Part shown: piece after piece, positions 18,293-27,670 of the stretch
Layout: every line of letters starts with the position of its first letter
Numbering within the stretch: position 1 is the first letter of the stretch
From: Streptomyces sp. Isolate_45
GTDB lineage: Bacteria > Actinomycetota > Actinomycetes > Streptomycetales > Streptomycetaceae
Assembly: GCF_024721315.2 (NCBI RefSeq)
Contig: NZ_JANFAK020000026.1
Coordinates: forward strand, 1 to 64,000
DNA: 64,000 bases
Reading direction: 5' to 3'
Notes under the pieces: model-generated
The model's database searches: none
What the model was told of the DNA's origin: nothing
Seen by the model: only the letters and a program-made list of their open reading frames with translations
Translations under genes and position numbers: made by a program

Positions 18293-18410
18293 TCGTTCCG
18301 GAGGATGGGGCCGGCGGAGGGCTGGGGCTGGGGCGAGGGACGGACGTAGGACGCCGGGCCTTCCCGGCCCCGTAGGGCCCGCTTCGCCGGATCGGGCGGA
18401 GGTAGGGCGC

Positions 18411-18700
18411 TCAGAGCGCCGCCTCGACGATGGCGACGACCCGTCCGATCTCGGCGTTCGGCGTCACGCCCGGTCCCGGGAGGAAGGAGTACGTGACGAC
18501 CCTGCTCCCGTCGGCGGTGGCGAAGGCCCCGCTCGTGTACTGCGCCATGCTGCCGGTCTTTCCCCAGACCTCGGTGCCGTCGCTCAGCGTGTAGTACGCC
18601 GGCCCGCCCAGGCTGAACGGCAGCTTCTGCCGCGGCGGGAGCGCCACCTCGGCGAAGAGCTGCGCCTGCTGGGCCGCACACCTGCCGCCTGCGGGCTTCC
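18411..18700 (-). pseudogene. C-terminal remnant of a beta-lactamase-fold serine hydrolase
   Basis: Roughly 90 codons encode the end of a D-Ala-D-Ala carboxypeptidase or class C beta-lactamase: the third active-site motif Lys-Thr-Gly in EVWGKTGSMAQYTSG, then GSRVVTYSF and a typical terminal helix (VVAIVEAAL). The N-terminal two-thirds including the SxxK motif are absent, and a start codon is only found at a GTG inside the domain (18647). It may be the other end of the fragment at 5.3-5.9 kb, which is on the same strand and lacks exactly this part. Confidence 0.65.
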
Positions 18701-19043
18701 GAGCCCGCCCCGGTCGAGCCGTGGGCCCCTTGGAACCCCGCTGCCCAACACACTTACCTGGCAGCCCGAGCCCCCGACATTCCTGCGGGCTGGATCTACG
18801 AATACGTCGGCGTCAGCACAACCACGGAAGACTGACGCCGCCGAGGCTCCACCACCCCGCAGAGACTTACCCAAACCCGTAGGGCACTCCCCGTCCTGCC
18901 GCAGGGGCCCGGCTGGGTATGGAGTCGATACGCCCTGGACATCATGTGGGATCGCCAGGCAACTTGGTCCCTCGGGGAACCGGAAACCGTTGAACACGAG
19001 GGCCCACCGGCGAGACCGTGCTGTTGGGTGCACAGACTGGCTC
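18701..19043. other. Intergenic stretch, no gene supported
   Basis: No reading frame has a credible domain. The sequence may be decayed coding DNA of the serine hydrolase fragment and neighbours. Confidence 0.5.
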
Positions 19044-19451
19044 TCAGAGGTCCTGCGGATATCCGATTTCGGAGATGACTTGGGCCAGGTCCGCCAGGGT
19101 GACCTCCGAGTTCAACGACGACACGAGTTCCTGGCTCAGCGGCCTCAAGGCATACAGGTCACTCACCGCCGCCAGATCCACGGAGACCTCGTAATAGTCC
19201 TCGGCAGTCTCCTCCCGCCACAAGCAGACCGTTACGGCGGGTACGCCGTCCTCGTCGGTGAACGCAGGCTCCTCGACGAACGACTTGAAGACTTCGAGAA
19301 CGTCGTCGATCACTCCCGGCCAGGGCTTGCCATCATTGCCACATGGGCTCATCACCGATTCGTGGCCCAATCCACGGACACAGGCCCCAGCCCCAGCCGC
19401 CGAGAACACGATGAAGTACTCGTCCCCTGACCCGTCGCGCATCGAGGCCAT
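19044..19451 (-). CDS. Hypothetical acidic protein
   Basis: This 135-residue protein is acidic with good codon bias. It begins MASMRDGSGDEYFIVFSAAG and contains HESVMSP and WPGVIDDVLEVF segments followed by a beta-rich part (AVTVCLWREE, YYEVSVDL). The composition resembles small immunity-type or SUKH-like proteins but I cannot name a family. It is convergent with nothing and lies near the Uma2-like gene, which is divergent. Confidence 0.6.
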   Translation of the reverse strand: MASMRDGSGDEYFIVFSAAGAGACVRGLGHESVMSPCGNDGKPWPGVIDDVLEVFKSFVEEPAFTDEDGVPAVTVCLWREETAEDYYEVSVDLAAVSDLYALRPLSQELVSSLNSEVTLADLAQVISEIGYPQDL

Positions 19452-19806
19452 CTCCTCGCCCGCAGCCCACGTGGCGTTGAAGGAGTGTTACCGGCTTTCC
19501 CAGTCGGGGCTCAGAACCGCGTCGAGCATGGCAAGCGAGCGGCACAGGCCCCGCAGCTCAGCGATGGTGGGAAGGTGCCGGGCTACGTCATGGACAGTCA
19601 CGGGCTCATCCAACCGGGTTCCTCTGACAACCACCCCCTGCCAGATGTCACCGGCAGCAGCAGTTCCAGGGCGGGCGGGACGATCCAACACGCGACAGTG
19701 GCACACGTGACTCCACCAGTCCGAACGCCGGTTGCAGCCACGAACCCCTGGCGAAAGGAGGAGACTGTTCACCACATTCCACGCGCCAACGAGCGGAGCA
19801 ACGCAC

Positions 19807-20361
19807 ATGGGCACCGCGCCGGACTACACCCACAACATCAACCCTGAGCACGCGTTGAAATACGCCATCCAGAACATCCGGGGCGACCGGGCCCAGATCA
19901 TCGAGGGAGTCATCGAACCTGTGACACCGACCTGGGACCACGAGGCAGCAGCAGAGGCCATCAGGGACCAGATCAAACCCAGAGTCCGCGAACTGGGATG
20001 CGTCACCGGGTCCGGCAACCTCGACCTGCCCGGATCTCCCAATTGGTACGTTCCCGACATCGCTGTCGTACCGGCCGACCAGGCAAAGGGAGCCGGCGCG
20101 CTCCTCCCCGACCAGACCCTGCTGATCGTGGAGGTCACCTCGGAGTCCAATGGCGATACCGACCGCGTCGTCAAGCGGAAGCGCTACGCCGAGTACGGAG
20201 CCCCGCTCTATCTCCTCGTCGACAGGGTCGAACGCAGCATCACCTTGTTCTCGGAACCGGGACACCTCGGCTACACCCGCGCAGAAGGCCCCCATCCGTT
20301 TGGCAGCCCGATCGCACTCCCAGCCCCTTTCGACTTGAGCCTCGACACCACAGACCTCTAG
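19807..20361 (+). CDS. Uma2 family (DUF820) putative endonuclease
   Basis: This 184-residue protein has the PD-(D/E)xK-like pattern of Uma2/DUF820 proteins: NWYVPDIAVVPAD supplies the Asp, TLLIVEVTSES the Glu, and DRVVKRKRYAEYGAPLYLLVD the Lys and the conserved YA..GxPxYLLVD end. The family is widespread in cyanobacteria and Streptomyces and is predicted to be a nuclease, without known cellular role. ATG 19807 is chosen as the nearest start consistent with homologous N-termini. It is monocistronic. Confidence 0.85.
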   Translation: MGTAPDYTHNINPEHALKYAIQNIRGDRAQIIEGVIEPVTPTWDHEAAAEAIRDQIKPRVRELGCVTGSGNLDLPGSPNWYVPDIAVVPADQAKGAGALLPDQTLLIVEVTSESNGDTDRVVKRKRYAEYGAPLYLLVDRVERSITLFSEPGHLGYTRAEGPHPFGSPIALPAPFDLSLDTTDL

Positions 20362-20886
20362 AAGCGCCTTGCCTCCCGGGCAGCTCCGTCGCGTCGTCCG
20401 ATGCCCATCAGGGTGTCGAAGGGAACGTGGTCTTCGCTCCACGAGGTCGGCCGGCCGGTGGGAAACGCATCGTGATCAGCAGCCACGATGCCGCCGTTCT
20501 GGAATCCACAGGAGGTCAAGCAGGGCCGAGGGCAGCGTCACACCGAGCGCACGCTCGGCTCTCGCACCATCTCGTCCGTCAGGTGTTGCTGGACGCCCTG
20601 GTCACCGTCACCCCAGAAGGTCGCCACGACCTCATCGAATCGCGCCATGACACGCAGCCTACGGCTCAGCCGTACCGGCGTCTTCGGCGGTAAAACCGTG
20701 GAGCCACCTGACGTCGGCGATGTCCACCAACTCACCGCGCTGCTGCCGCGCGGCCTGGGTTTCCGTTGAGTCTGATGCCGCCGCACGACTTCCAGACGAC
20801 GTCGCGTGTCGCGCCCGGCTGCTCGTCCTCCTGAAGTGGCCTGCTTTCGGGACCCCTTGGGGTCGAGTTTCCCGGCTCCTGACGGG
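20362..20886. other. Decayed DNA between the Uma2 gene and partition locus 1
   Basis: No intact gene is seen. On the minus strand around 20541-20649 a short frame starting MARFDEVVATFWGDGDQG looks like the N-terminus of a real but truncated protein. The rest shows no coding signal. Confidence 0.45.
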
Positions 20887-20933
20887 GTGCTAACGCCGTT
20901 AGCACCCCGTCAGGGTGCTAACGGCGTTAGCAC
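20887..20933. repeat. parS1: parS1 sites 1 and 2 (19-bp palindromes, pair)
   Basis: GTGCTAACGCCGTTAGCAC at 20887-20905 and its reverse complement form GTGCTAACGGCGTTAGCAC at 20915-20933 lie 28 bases apart, about 90 bases before parA1. Each is a near-perfect inverted repeat around a single central base. Further exact copies occur inside and after parB1, which identifies them as centromere-like ParB binding sites. Confidence 0.85.
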
Positions 20934-20996
20934 TGGAGTAGCAACTGCCGCAGAAAGTTAGCAAAACGCTTCTATTGGATCACCGACATTGACCGT

Positions 20997-21016
20997 CACG
21001 GCAGTATGCTGCCGTG
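20997..21016. promoter_or_regulatory. Palindrome abutting the parA1 start
   Basis: CACGGCAGTATGCTGCCGTG is a perfect inverted repeat with a 4-base centre, ending one base before the chosen parA1 ATG. It differs in sequence from the parS1 sites and could be the operator for ParA autorepression (its N-terminal domain looks ribbon-helix-helix-like) or an mRNA hairpin over the start codon. Confidence 0.5.
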
Positions 21017-21017
21017 C

Positions 21018-22202
21018 ATGTCATCTCCGAACTCGGGAGCTGAGCGGGAGAAGCTCGCCTCCAAGCTGCCCGCCCACCTCCAGCAGGCACTCAAGGTCCG
21101 TGCGGCACAGCTCCAGACCGATATGCAGGACGCGGTCGCCTCCGGCATCCAGGCCTGGCGGGCCTGCCGCGACGAGCTCCCCGCGGTCAACACCGCCGGC
21201 GCCGACTCCTTCGGCACCTACCTTCCCGAGGGCCTCTACGAGGACTTCAAGACCGATTGCCGTGAACGAGGCGTCTCCTACATTCAGGGCCTCGCCCAGT
21301 CCGTCGTTCTGTGGCTGGCCGACAACCCGGCCGAAGCACAGAAGACCACTCGACGGATCATCGTCTGCAACCAGAAGGGCGGCGTCGGCAAGACGGCCGT
21401 TTCCGCCGGCCTCGCCCAGGCCCTCGCCGAGGACCCTGCCGCCGTAGGTGCCGCAGCCTCCGCCGCGACCGGGGGCCTGCGCGTCCTCCTCGTCGACTAC
21501 GACCCCCAAGGCCACCTCACCCACCAGCTGGGCCTCACCGCCATCCCCGCCGGCGAGGAAAGCCTCATCACGCACATGCTGCACCGCGAGCAGGCCAAGC
21601 AGTCACTGCTCGACCTCACCGTCGCCATAGACGGTGACCGCTTCGCCGGCCGCCTGCGGATCCTGCCCGCCGCCTTCGATGCGTTCCTCCTCGACTCGGG
21701 CCTCACCGTTTTCCGAGGCCCGCGCGAAGCCGCACTTGAGCGGGCCCTGGCCCCTCTTGAGGAGCACTTCGACGTCATCGTCGTCGACTCACCCCCCAGC
21801 CTCGGACTCGCCATGGACGCCGCCCTCAACTACGGCCGCCAGCGCGACGGAGAGAAGCCCGGTGCCTCCGGCCTCGTCATCCCCGTGGAAGCCGAGGACA
21901 CCTCCGCCCAGGCGTACGGCATGCTCATCCAGCAGATCGACTCCCTCTCCCGGGACTTCGACATCGAGATCGAGCAGCTCGGCCTGGTCGTCAACAAGTT
22001 CGACAGCCGCCGCGGCTACATCGCGACCTCCTCCCTGGACAAGTGGAAGTCCCTCGGCACTCCCCCGGTCCTCGCCGTCGTCCCCGATGTCAAGGAACAG
22101 CGCGAAGCCGTACGCAAGCAGCGGCCGCTCCTCGACTACGCCCCCGACTGCGAACAGTCCCACCGGATGAGGCAGATCGCCCGCGGGGTGAAGACCGTAT
22201 GA
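21018..22202 (+). CDS. parA1: ParA-type partition ATPase with N-terminal DNA-binding-like extension
   Basis: This 394-residue protein has the deviant Walker A of ParA (NQKGGVGKT near residue 117), Walker A' (VLLVDYDPQGH) and Walker B (VIVVDSPPS) in the canonical order. About 110 residues precede the ATPase domain and contain two similar helical segments that could be ribbon-helix-helix units, so the protein may also be an autorepressor like type Ia ParA. It uses ATP-dependent non-specific DNA binding to position plasmid copies with ParB. The ATG at 21018 is preferred over 21006. The stop overlaps parB1 by ATGA. Confidence 0.93.
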   Translation: MSSPNSGAEREKLASKLPAHLQQALKVRAAQLQTDMQDAVASGIQAWRACRDELPAVNTAGADSFGTYLPEGLYEDFKTDCRERGVSYIQGLAQSVVLWLADNPAEAQKTTRRIIVCNQKGGVGKTAVSAGLAQALAEDPAAVGAAASAATGGLRVLLVDYDPQGHLTHQLGLTAIPAGEESLITHMLHREQAKQSLLDLTVAIDGDRFAGRLRILPAAFDAFLLDSGLTVFRGPREAALERALAPLEEHFDVIVVDSPPSLGLAMDAALNYGRQRDGEKPGASGLVIPVEAEDTSAQAYGMLIQQIDSLSRDFDIEIEQLGLVVNKFDSRRGYIATSSLDKWKSLGTPPVLAVVPDVKEQREAVRKQRPLLDYAPDCEQSHRMRQIARGVKTV

Positions 22203-23260
22203 GCAAGGCGGACATGCTCGGGGACTCCCCCACCTTCAACGCGGTCGCCCAGCCCATGAGCAGCCGCGCGGCGTCCTTCGCAAGGTTCGCCGGCCAGGAT
22301 GCTCCCCCCGCCGATCAGGCTCCCGCCGCCACGGCCGGGACGCTCCGTGTTCCGCTGGAAGCCCTCGCGCACAACCCCTACAACCCTCGCGAGGAACTGA
22401 AGTCGGTCGAGGACCTGGCTGACAGCCTGACCTCCCGAGGCGTCATCCAGCCCCTCGCGGCCGTCACCCGGCAAGCGTTCCTCGCCGCGCACCCCGGCCA
22501 CGAAGCACAGATCGGCCAGGCCGCCTACGTCGTCGTCGACGGCAACCGGCGCCTGGCCGCCGCGAACCTGGCAGGCCTCGACGACCTCCCCGTCCACGTC
22601 GACGACACCCTCGCACAGGACGCCGACACTCTCCTGGAGACGGCCCTCATCGCCGCCGTCCAGCATGAGAACCTCGACCCTCTGGATGAAGCGAAGGCCC
22701 TCCAGCGCCTCGTGGACGTTCACGGATCCCAGCGAGCCGTTGCGCGCGCTTTGGGGAAGTCGAGCCCGTGGGTCACCCAGCGCATCGCCCTGCTCAAGCT
22801 CACGCCAGAGCTTCAGTCGGCCGTGGAGGACCGGACCCTTCCGGTGGAGATCGCGCGTAACGTCGGTCAACTTCCCGAGCAGCAGCAGAAGAGCGCCGCG
22901 GAGGAAGCCCTGGCCAAGCGTGCCGCTACCAAACGACGCAAGCAAAGCAGCGAGGGCGCCAACACCGTTACCACCGCCGAAGCCTCTCAGGGTGCTAACG
23001 CCGTTAGCACCCCGCCGTCGCCTGCGGCGGTCGCCCCAGTGGCCGCGGCCGAAGCCGACGCTCCGGCGAGCGACGACGGAGCCAAGCACAGTGTGTTCTC
23101 GACGCCGGAGGCCGTCCCCTTCCTCGTCGACCTTCGCTCGGTTCCCCGCCTTCCGTGGGATGACGGAATCAAGGTCGCCGAAATGATCCTGGAGAGGATG
23201 GACGCCGCGCAGCGCAAGCTGCTCCTGGAGCGGCTCCTCGCCGCACACGGTGAGGAGTAG
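22199..23260 (+). CDS. parB1: ParB-type centromere-binding protein
   Basis: This 353-residue protein has a ParB/Srx-like N-domain with the NPYNPREE box (about residue 62) and GNRRLAAANLAG, the latter typical of the CTP-binding fold, followed by a helix-turn-helix (SQRAVARALGKSSPWVTQRI) and a C-terminal dimerisation region. It should load and spread from the GTGCTAACGCCGTTAGCAC sites. One exact site lies within its own linker codons (encoding GANAVSTP) and a degenerate one just before. It starts within the end of parA1, and a strong hairpin follows. Confidence 0.93.
   Translation: MSKADMLGDSPTFNAVAQPMSSRAASFARFAGQDAPPADQAPAATAGTLRVPLEALAHNPYNPREELKSVEDLADSLTSRGVIQPLAAVTRQAFLAAHPGHEAQIGQAAYVVVDGNRRLAAANLAGLDDLPVHVDDTLAQDADTLLETALIAAVQHENLDPLDEAKALQRLVDVHGSQRAVARALGKSSPWVTQRIALLKLTPELQSAVEDRTLPVEIARNVGQLPEQQQKSAAEEALAKRAATKRRKQSSEGANTVTTAEASQGANAVSTPPSPAAVAPVAAAEADAPASDDGAKHSVFSTPEAVPFLVDLRSVPRLPWDDGIKVAEMILERMDAAQRKLLLERLLAAHGEE
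22992..23010. repeat. parS1: parS1 site 3, inside parB1
   Basis: An exact copy GTGCTAACGCCGTTAGCAC is embedded in the parB1 linker. A degenerate copy with 15 of 19 matches lies at 22956-22974. Confidence 0.85.
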
Positions 23261-23273
23261 CCACACGGCTCGC

Positions 23274-23317
23274 ACGTGACTGAGCCCGTCCGGAGATCCG
23301 GACGGGCTCAGTCACGT
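23274..23317 (+). terminator. Terminator hairpin after parB1
   Basis: An extended perfect inverted repeat: the arms ACGTGACTGAGCCCGTCCGG and CCGGACGGGCTCAGTCACGT flank a 4-base loop AGAT. It lies 13 bases after the parB1 stop, so the parA1-parB1 operon probably ends here. Confidence 0.85.
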
Positions 23318-23330
23318 ATCGCCTCGGGGG

Positions 23331-23349
23331 GTGCTAACGGCGTTAGCAC
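23331..23349. repeat. parS1: parS1 site 4
   Basis: An exact copy GTGCTAACGGCGTTAGCAC lies just after the parB1 terminator. Confidence 0.85.
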
Positions 23350-23712
23350 CCCCCGAGCCTCTTCGGTTCCAGGACCACTGGCCGCTGGACTCCGACCACG
23401 GCCCAGTACTGACCCGGCGGCCCGCTTGCTCCTTCCCAGAAGCAGGCAGCGACGAGTAATCCGGACCTGTGCGGGTATAGAAGTTCGTCGATCTGCCGGC
23501 CCACGCCGCTCCTTGCGCTCGGCAGCAGCGCTCCTTCTCCCGGCAACGTCCGGGCGCTCATTCAGGCAAGCCACGAGGTCATCATCGGACCGCAGTCCTG
23601 GAGCAGAAATGCATCACCGAGACCACATACGCCTGCGCATCCGCCCACCTGATCAGCCGCGCCTCATCGGAGAAGGAGTCGAACAGGCGCAGTCGATGCA
23701 AGGAGGGCTGGG

Positions 23713-23731
23713 GTGCTAACGGCGTTAGCAC
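23713..23731. repeat. parS1: parS1 site 5
   Basis: An exact copy GTGCTAACGGCGTTAGCAC, flanked by short G/C runs that lengthen the palindrome (GGGG...CCCC), 364 bases beyond site 4. Confidence 0.85.
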
Positions 23732-24913
23732 CCCAGCCTGTGTGTGGGAGAGAGACGCCCCGGACGCACGGCGAGTTGATCGGACCCCTGACAGGGCCGC
23801 ACTCACTCGGCCGTCGGCTGACGAGATTCTCCGGCTCCCGCTGTGCTACCCGGCCCTGGCAAGAAGCAGATGGTGTCATCAGGTTTCCCCAACCACGCAT
23901 CGGGCCTCAACCGCTGCCGGCTGGGAGGTCACCGGGTGCCTGCCTCCACCGTCGGCAGCGTGCGGGTGCAGGTCTCTCGGCTGTGCTGGACCGGCGCTCG
24001 CAGCGACGCGAAGCACTGCCCTCGATCTGGCCCTCACCGCCGCGGAACAAAGCAGGCGTTCGAGCCTTGCCCGCATGGCGAACCATCAGTGGAGAATCCC
24101 ATACCGGCTTCCTACCTACCGGACAGTGCCGGTCCCCCGCGAGGGGTGGACGGGAGCGCTACGGCCCGCATCCGATGCGCGGGGTCGATTCGAGCGAGGC
24201 CAACCTCAGGGTGCTCAAGCGGACCTGGCCCGCCACGTGTGCGCCGTCCGAACCTACCGCGACGTCCGGCTCTTCCGACCACTAGCCGACAGCAACGTCC
24301 GTGCGGCCGTGCCGACGACGTCGTTCGTCCTTGCCGGCGAGGGGACTCGATTGCCAGGTGCACGCGCCGCAGCCCACCTACTTCTGGCCGAGGGCGCCGA
24401 GGGGCGCAGCCGATCAGGCGTCGCTGCTCGGAATTCTGATTGCCGGCGGAGGACCGCCTCTCCAACAGGAGGCGGGCATGACCCGAAGCCAAGTCATCCT
24501 TATCGCCGCCGCATTATCTCAAGCGTACGCAACTGCTGCGCTGTTGAGGTGACATGCAGCTGCCACAAATGGGCTGTCGGAGCCGGCCCAAAGGCGTAGG
24601 TTCCTGTTTGACGGCCTTACGGGTAGGGGCTGGTCGGATCACTCCGGGACCTTCGAGATCGGGCCCAGAAGGCGCCGTTCTGTGGGTCGCTTATTAGGGG
24701 GTATGACCTGTTTGTGAACCTTGGCGTGTGGTTCGTGTCCCGCCGCGTCAACGGCTGATCGATGCCGGCGAAGGTTGAATCACCGAGATGTGATCGGTCT
24801 GGGGTACTGGCCGCCCTCTATCGTTGAAGGTTGACCAAGCTCACCACAGATTGACCGCTGCGGTGTTGTCTCAACGAAGCTTGATCGAGACATCCTGCCG
24901 GCAGCCTGGTGAC
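23732..24913. other. Long stretch of non-coding or decayed DNA
   Basis: Frames here, though long because of GC content, have no recognisable domain or ribosome site. A 36-base segment at about 24651-24686 (CTTCGAGATCGGGCC..GCCGTTCTG) resembles one at 26654-26689 (CTTCGAGATCGAGCC..GCCATTCTG). The motif GAAGGTTGA recurs near 24769 and 24824. The right end is clearly lower in GC and may hold a promoter. Confidence 0.5.
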
Positions 24914-25330
24914 GTGGAAGCCTTCACCGACAAGAGGCTTCGCGACGCGATCGCCGCAGCGGAATCGCCGTCCTGGTCAGTGAGGGCCGCCGCAGGACGA
25001 CATCTGGCGGCAGCGCCTCGGATTGAGAGTGTCGCCGGAGTCCTGCACCGTCTGTTGCTGGATGCTCAGGACACCGGTGTCACCTCGGATACTGCGTCAG
25101 CTCTCTTGGCTCGGAGAGATCTGGCCGGCCTGCGTGCAGTGCTCGCTGCGCGTGCCGTCGCCTCCGACCAGGGAACCGCCGATCAGCTCGCTGCGGAACT
25201 TGATGGTGACCCACGCGGGGCAACCGGACAGGATGACGATGACCTGATCGTGCAACTTCAGATTCTGCCGACGGACAGAGAGCCCGAGGTGCGCAATGAG
25301 GCCCTGGTGCGACTTACACGCCTGCGCTGA
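24914..25330 (+). CDS. HEAT-repeat-like protein
   Basis: The 138-residue helical protein begins around EAFTDKRLRDAIAAAESPSW and contains repeated helix pairs (VRAAAGRHLAAAPRIESVAG, LVRLTRLR at the end) of the HEAT/armadillo kind, a scaffold for protein contact. Similar short proteins are common in Streptomyces and usually unlinked to a known pathway. The start is uncertain: GTG 24914 is chosen by domain boundary; the frame remains open upstream to 24824. It stands alone. Confidence 0.6.
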   Translation: MEAFTDKRLRDAIAAAESPSWSVRAAAGRHLAAAPRIESVAGVLHRLLLDAQDTGVTSDTASALLARRDLAGLRAVLAARAVASDQGTADQLAAELDGDPRGATGQDDDDLIVQLQILPTDREPEVRNEALVRLTRLR

Positions 25331-25687
25331 TCGGATGGCACAGGCCAATCTTTGGGAGGATCGGTGAACTTTCAGTCCGTCCTGGGGCAAGCCGCCCGGC
25401 CCGCAAAGCCAGGGCAGCCTCATTGGCAGGTTCGGTTGCATGTGGATCGAGGGCACAGGCACCCACCACTGCGGAGCGAGCAGACCGTCGAGAGCGGCAC
25501 CAGATCACCGCGACAGCGGCCGCCCGACCCGTATGCCTGCCTGTCTGGTCAAACTTCGACGAGACGAACCAAGCTGCCGTCAGTCTTCGGTGAGACCGCT
25601 GAACCTTCGCTGCGACAGGACATCAGCTATGCCGTCGCATTCGATCGGGTCCCTGTCTCGGCTGAACCGGCCCAACTTGATCCCACC

Positions 25688-26224
25688 TCAGATGATTTGG
25701 TCCTTCAGGATTGGTTCACGGGCCATGCGCACATTGGGCAGCTTGTCTCGCCAGAGCTCGCGCTCACCTGTAGTGCTGAATCCGTACCGTTCGTAGAAGC
25801 GGATCGCTCTGGTGTTGTAGTCGGTCACCCACAGGTGCATGCGGCTGTCTCCGGCCCACGCCAGGAACTCGTCCATCAGCCGGCCGCCAATACCTCGACC
25901 TTGGGCTTTATCCAGGAGATACATCGGCCCGAGGGTAACCCCTTCATCCCGCCGGCCGCAAAGAACTCCGACGACCTCTGACCCGGAACGGACAACACGA
26001 CAGAACAACAGCTCCGGCTGGCGCACGGCCTGCTCAATGAACTCTCGCCACCGGGCGATGCCCTCCGCAGTGACAGCGGACCCTCGGTGCTCGCGAACCC
26101 ACGCCTCATCGATCCCCACGACTTCGTTGGGATACGTCTGGAGCCAGGCCTCCAACTGCATCCAGCCCACGGAGGCAGCATCGTCAGGTTGCGGCGGTTC
26201 GATCTGATGGACCATAAAGGCCAT
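25688..26224 (-). CDS. GNAT family N-acetyltransferase
   Basis: This 178-residue protein is a single GNAT domain: motif A appears as LGPMYLLDKAQGRGIGGRLM, and the last part HLWVTDYNTRAIRFYERYGF is the classical end of RimI-like acetyltransferases. It transfers an acetyl group from acetyl-CoA to an unknown amine. The start is either ATG 26224 or ATG 26215. It is divergent from the long non-coding replication region. Confidence 0.88.
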   Translation of the reverse strand: MAFMVHQIEPPQPDDAASVGWMQLEAWLQTYPNEVVGIDEAWVREHRGSAVTAEGIARWREFIEQAVRQPELLFCRVVRSGSEVVGVLCGRRDEGVTLGPMYLLDKAQGRGIGGRLMDEFLAWAGDSRMHLWVTDYNTRAIRFYERYGFSTTGERELWRDKLPNVRMAREPILKDQII

Positions 26225-27670
26225 TCTTATCGGTATACCTGAAGTGCCTCACACAATTTCGCCGTGCAGACCAACACCTGATCCGACCCGCCATCGCTGG
26301 ACCAGGTCCATTGCGACCGGCCGCTAGTACGGGGGTGGGTCGACACCAGCAGCCATCAGACCGCCTTTCACAGGCATGTGCACGCGGAGGCTGGTGTGGA
26401 CGACATATCGGCCCGAGCGGACGAACGAGGCTGAGCACGAGCGTGAAGTCGAGGTGAAGGTGGAGGGGACCGCTGTTCCAAGCTCGGAAGGCGGGCAGTA
26501 ACCCAAGGTCGTGTGGGTGTGGTTTACAGGAACGCTGGTATGGGGCTGTTGAGGTGACCTGGAGACGTCTTGCCGGGGGTCGGAGCCAACTAAAGCCCTC
26601 AGAAGCCTTTCTGGCGGCATTTCAGGCAGTGGATGATCCGATCTGTCCAGAAGCTTCGAGATCGAGCCTTCAGGGTGCCATTCTGCGCTCCGCCTTTTGC
26701 CCTATCTATCCTCTTTGTCAACTTCAGCACATTTCGCAGGTCCCGGATTCCGCGTGCAGGTCTTCACCCACAACGCCGGCCACGGCTGGTGGTCAATGGA
26801 TCCGGGCTCTTGTCCACTATTGACTGCTGCTCCGTGGATCCCAGGGGGTCAGCCCTGGACCCCGCCAGCGCCTGGCCGCGCTGGACCGGCTGTGGCATGG
26901 GGGGCTTCCAGCCCCAGCCCCCCGGGCCAGGCGCTCGGGCGCCCTGGATCCGCTCACCCTCATGTCCTGCGCCAACTCCCTTACCCGTCGGCGCACCGGT
27001 CGGGCGCCGGGCGCCCTTCCTGGACAGGAGGGGCCGAAAGTCAAAAGGGACCTGTGCCGTCGGAGGCTGATGTGGGGGCTGCCCGTTGCATTTCGACTGT
27101 GTGCTTCGGTCCGGGGTTGAGGTGTTGTGGCCGAACTTGGAGAGGGGTAGAGGCGGTTGCACATTGGGAGGTGCCAAGGGCCTGGTTGCCCTTGGGTGCA
27201 GGGCAGTTGGGATGACCCGGAGCTCGGATCGCTCTTGCAGTAGGAGGACCCGGGGCTTTTAGGCCTCTGACCTGCATGCTTGTGAGGATGAGCGTGTCGC
27301 CCACGACACACTGGGGCAGGTGGTGTACCTGGCAGGCACATTTGGGAGAAAAATCAAGCAACAGTTGATTTTCTGCAGGCCTGTTCCCGCAGAAAATCAT
27401 CGCAGTTCAGGGCGTGGAGAGCTGGAGCGAATACCGGGCAAACGCTGCGGCCGACCATTCTGCAATGTGCCGCGATGACGGCACATAAAATCAAGTGCGC
27501 ATGGACTTTCGGGTCGCCGGCGCGGAACAACTTCACCGGGTGTGTACTTCTGGAGCTCCCTCAGTGAGGTTCGCGCATCAGGGGTGACTCCTGGCGCGCC
27601 GGTGCGCCAAAAGACAAGCCCACGTTGATTTTTCGGTAGTCTCGGACCGCCTGAGTAACAAGGAGGTCCT
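26225..27670. other. oriV: Non-coding region upstream of the Rep candidate; putative replication origin
   Basis: About 1.4 kb has no supported gene. Around 26860-26950 are nested strong hairpins: AGCGCCTGGCC pairs with GGCCAGGCGCT, and inside that GGGGGGCT pairs with AGCCCCCC. Beyond 27340, GC content drops and the octamer AAAATCAA/TTGATTTT recurs at about 27351, 27366, 27487 and 27625, with GATTTTCTGC/GCAGAAAATC forming a perfect inverted repeat at 27368-27399. An AT-rich repeat block directly before a Rep-like gene is typical of a plasmid origin, but this is inference. Confidence 0.45.
27368..27399. repeat. Inverted repeat with the TTGATTTT motif in the putative origin
   Basis: GATTTTCTGC at 27368-27377 is the exact inverse of GCAGAAAATC at 27390-27399. 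The arms belong to a set of AT-rich repeats that could be iterons for the downstream RepL-like protein. Confidence 0.55.

Noticed and set aside
23274..23731. CRISPR array built from the repeated palindromes
   Set aside because: The repeats are unequally spaced, few, and two lie near or in coding DNA; they suit ParB sites, not CRISPR repeats.
23742..24599. Long open frame on the plus strand, over 280 codons
   Set aside because: Composition is Arg/Ser/Ala-rich with no domain, no ribosome site and several equally long competing frames; it is a GC-content artefact.
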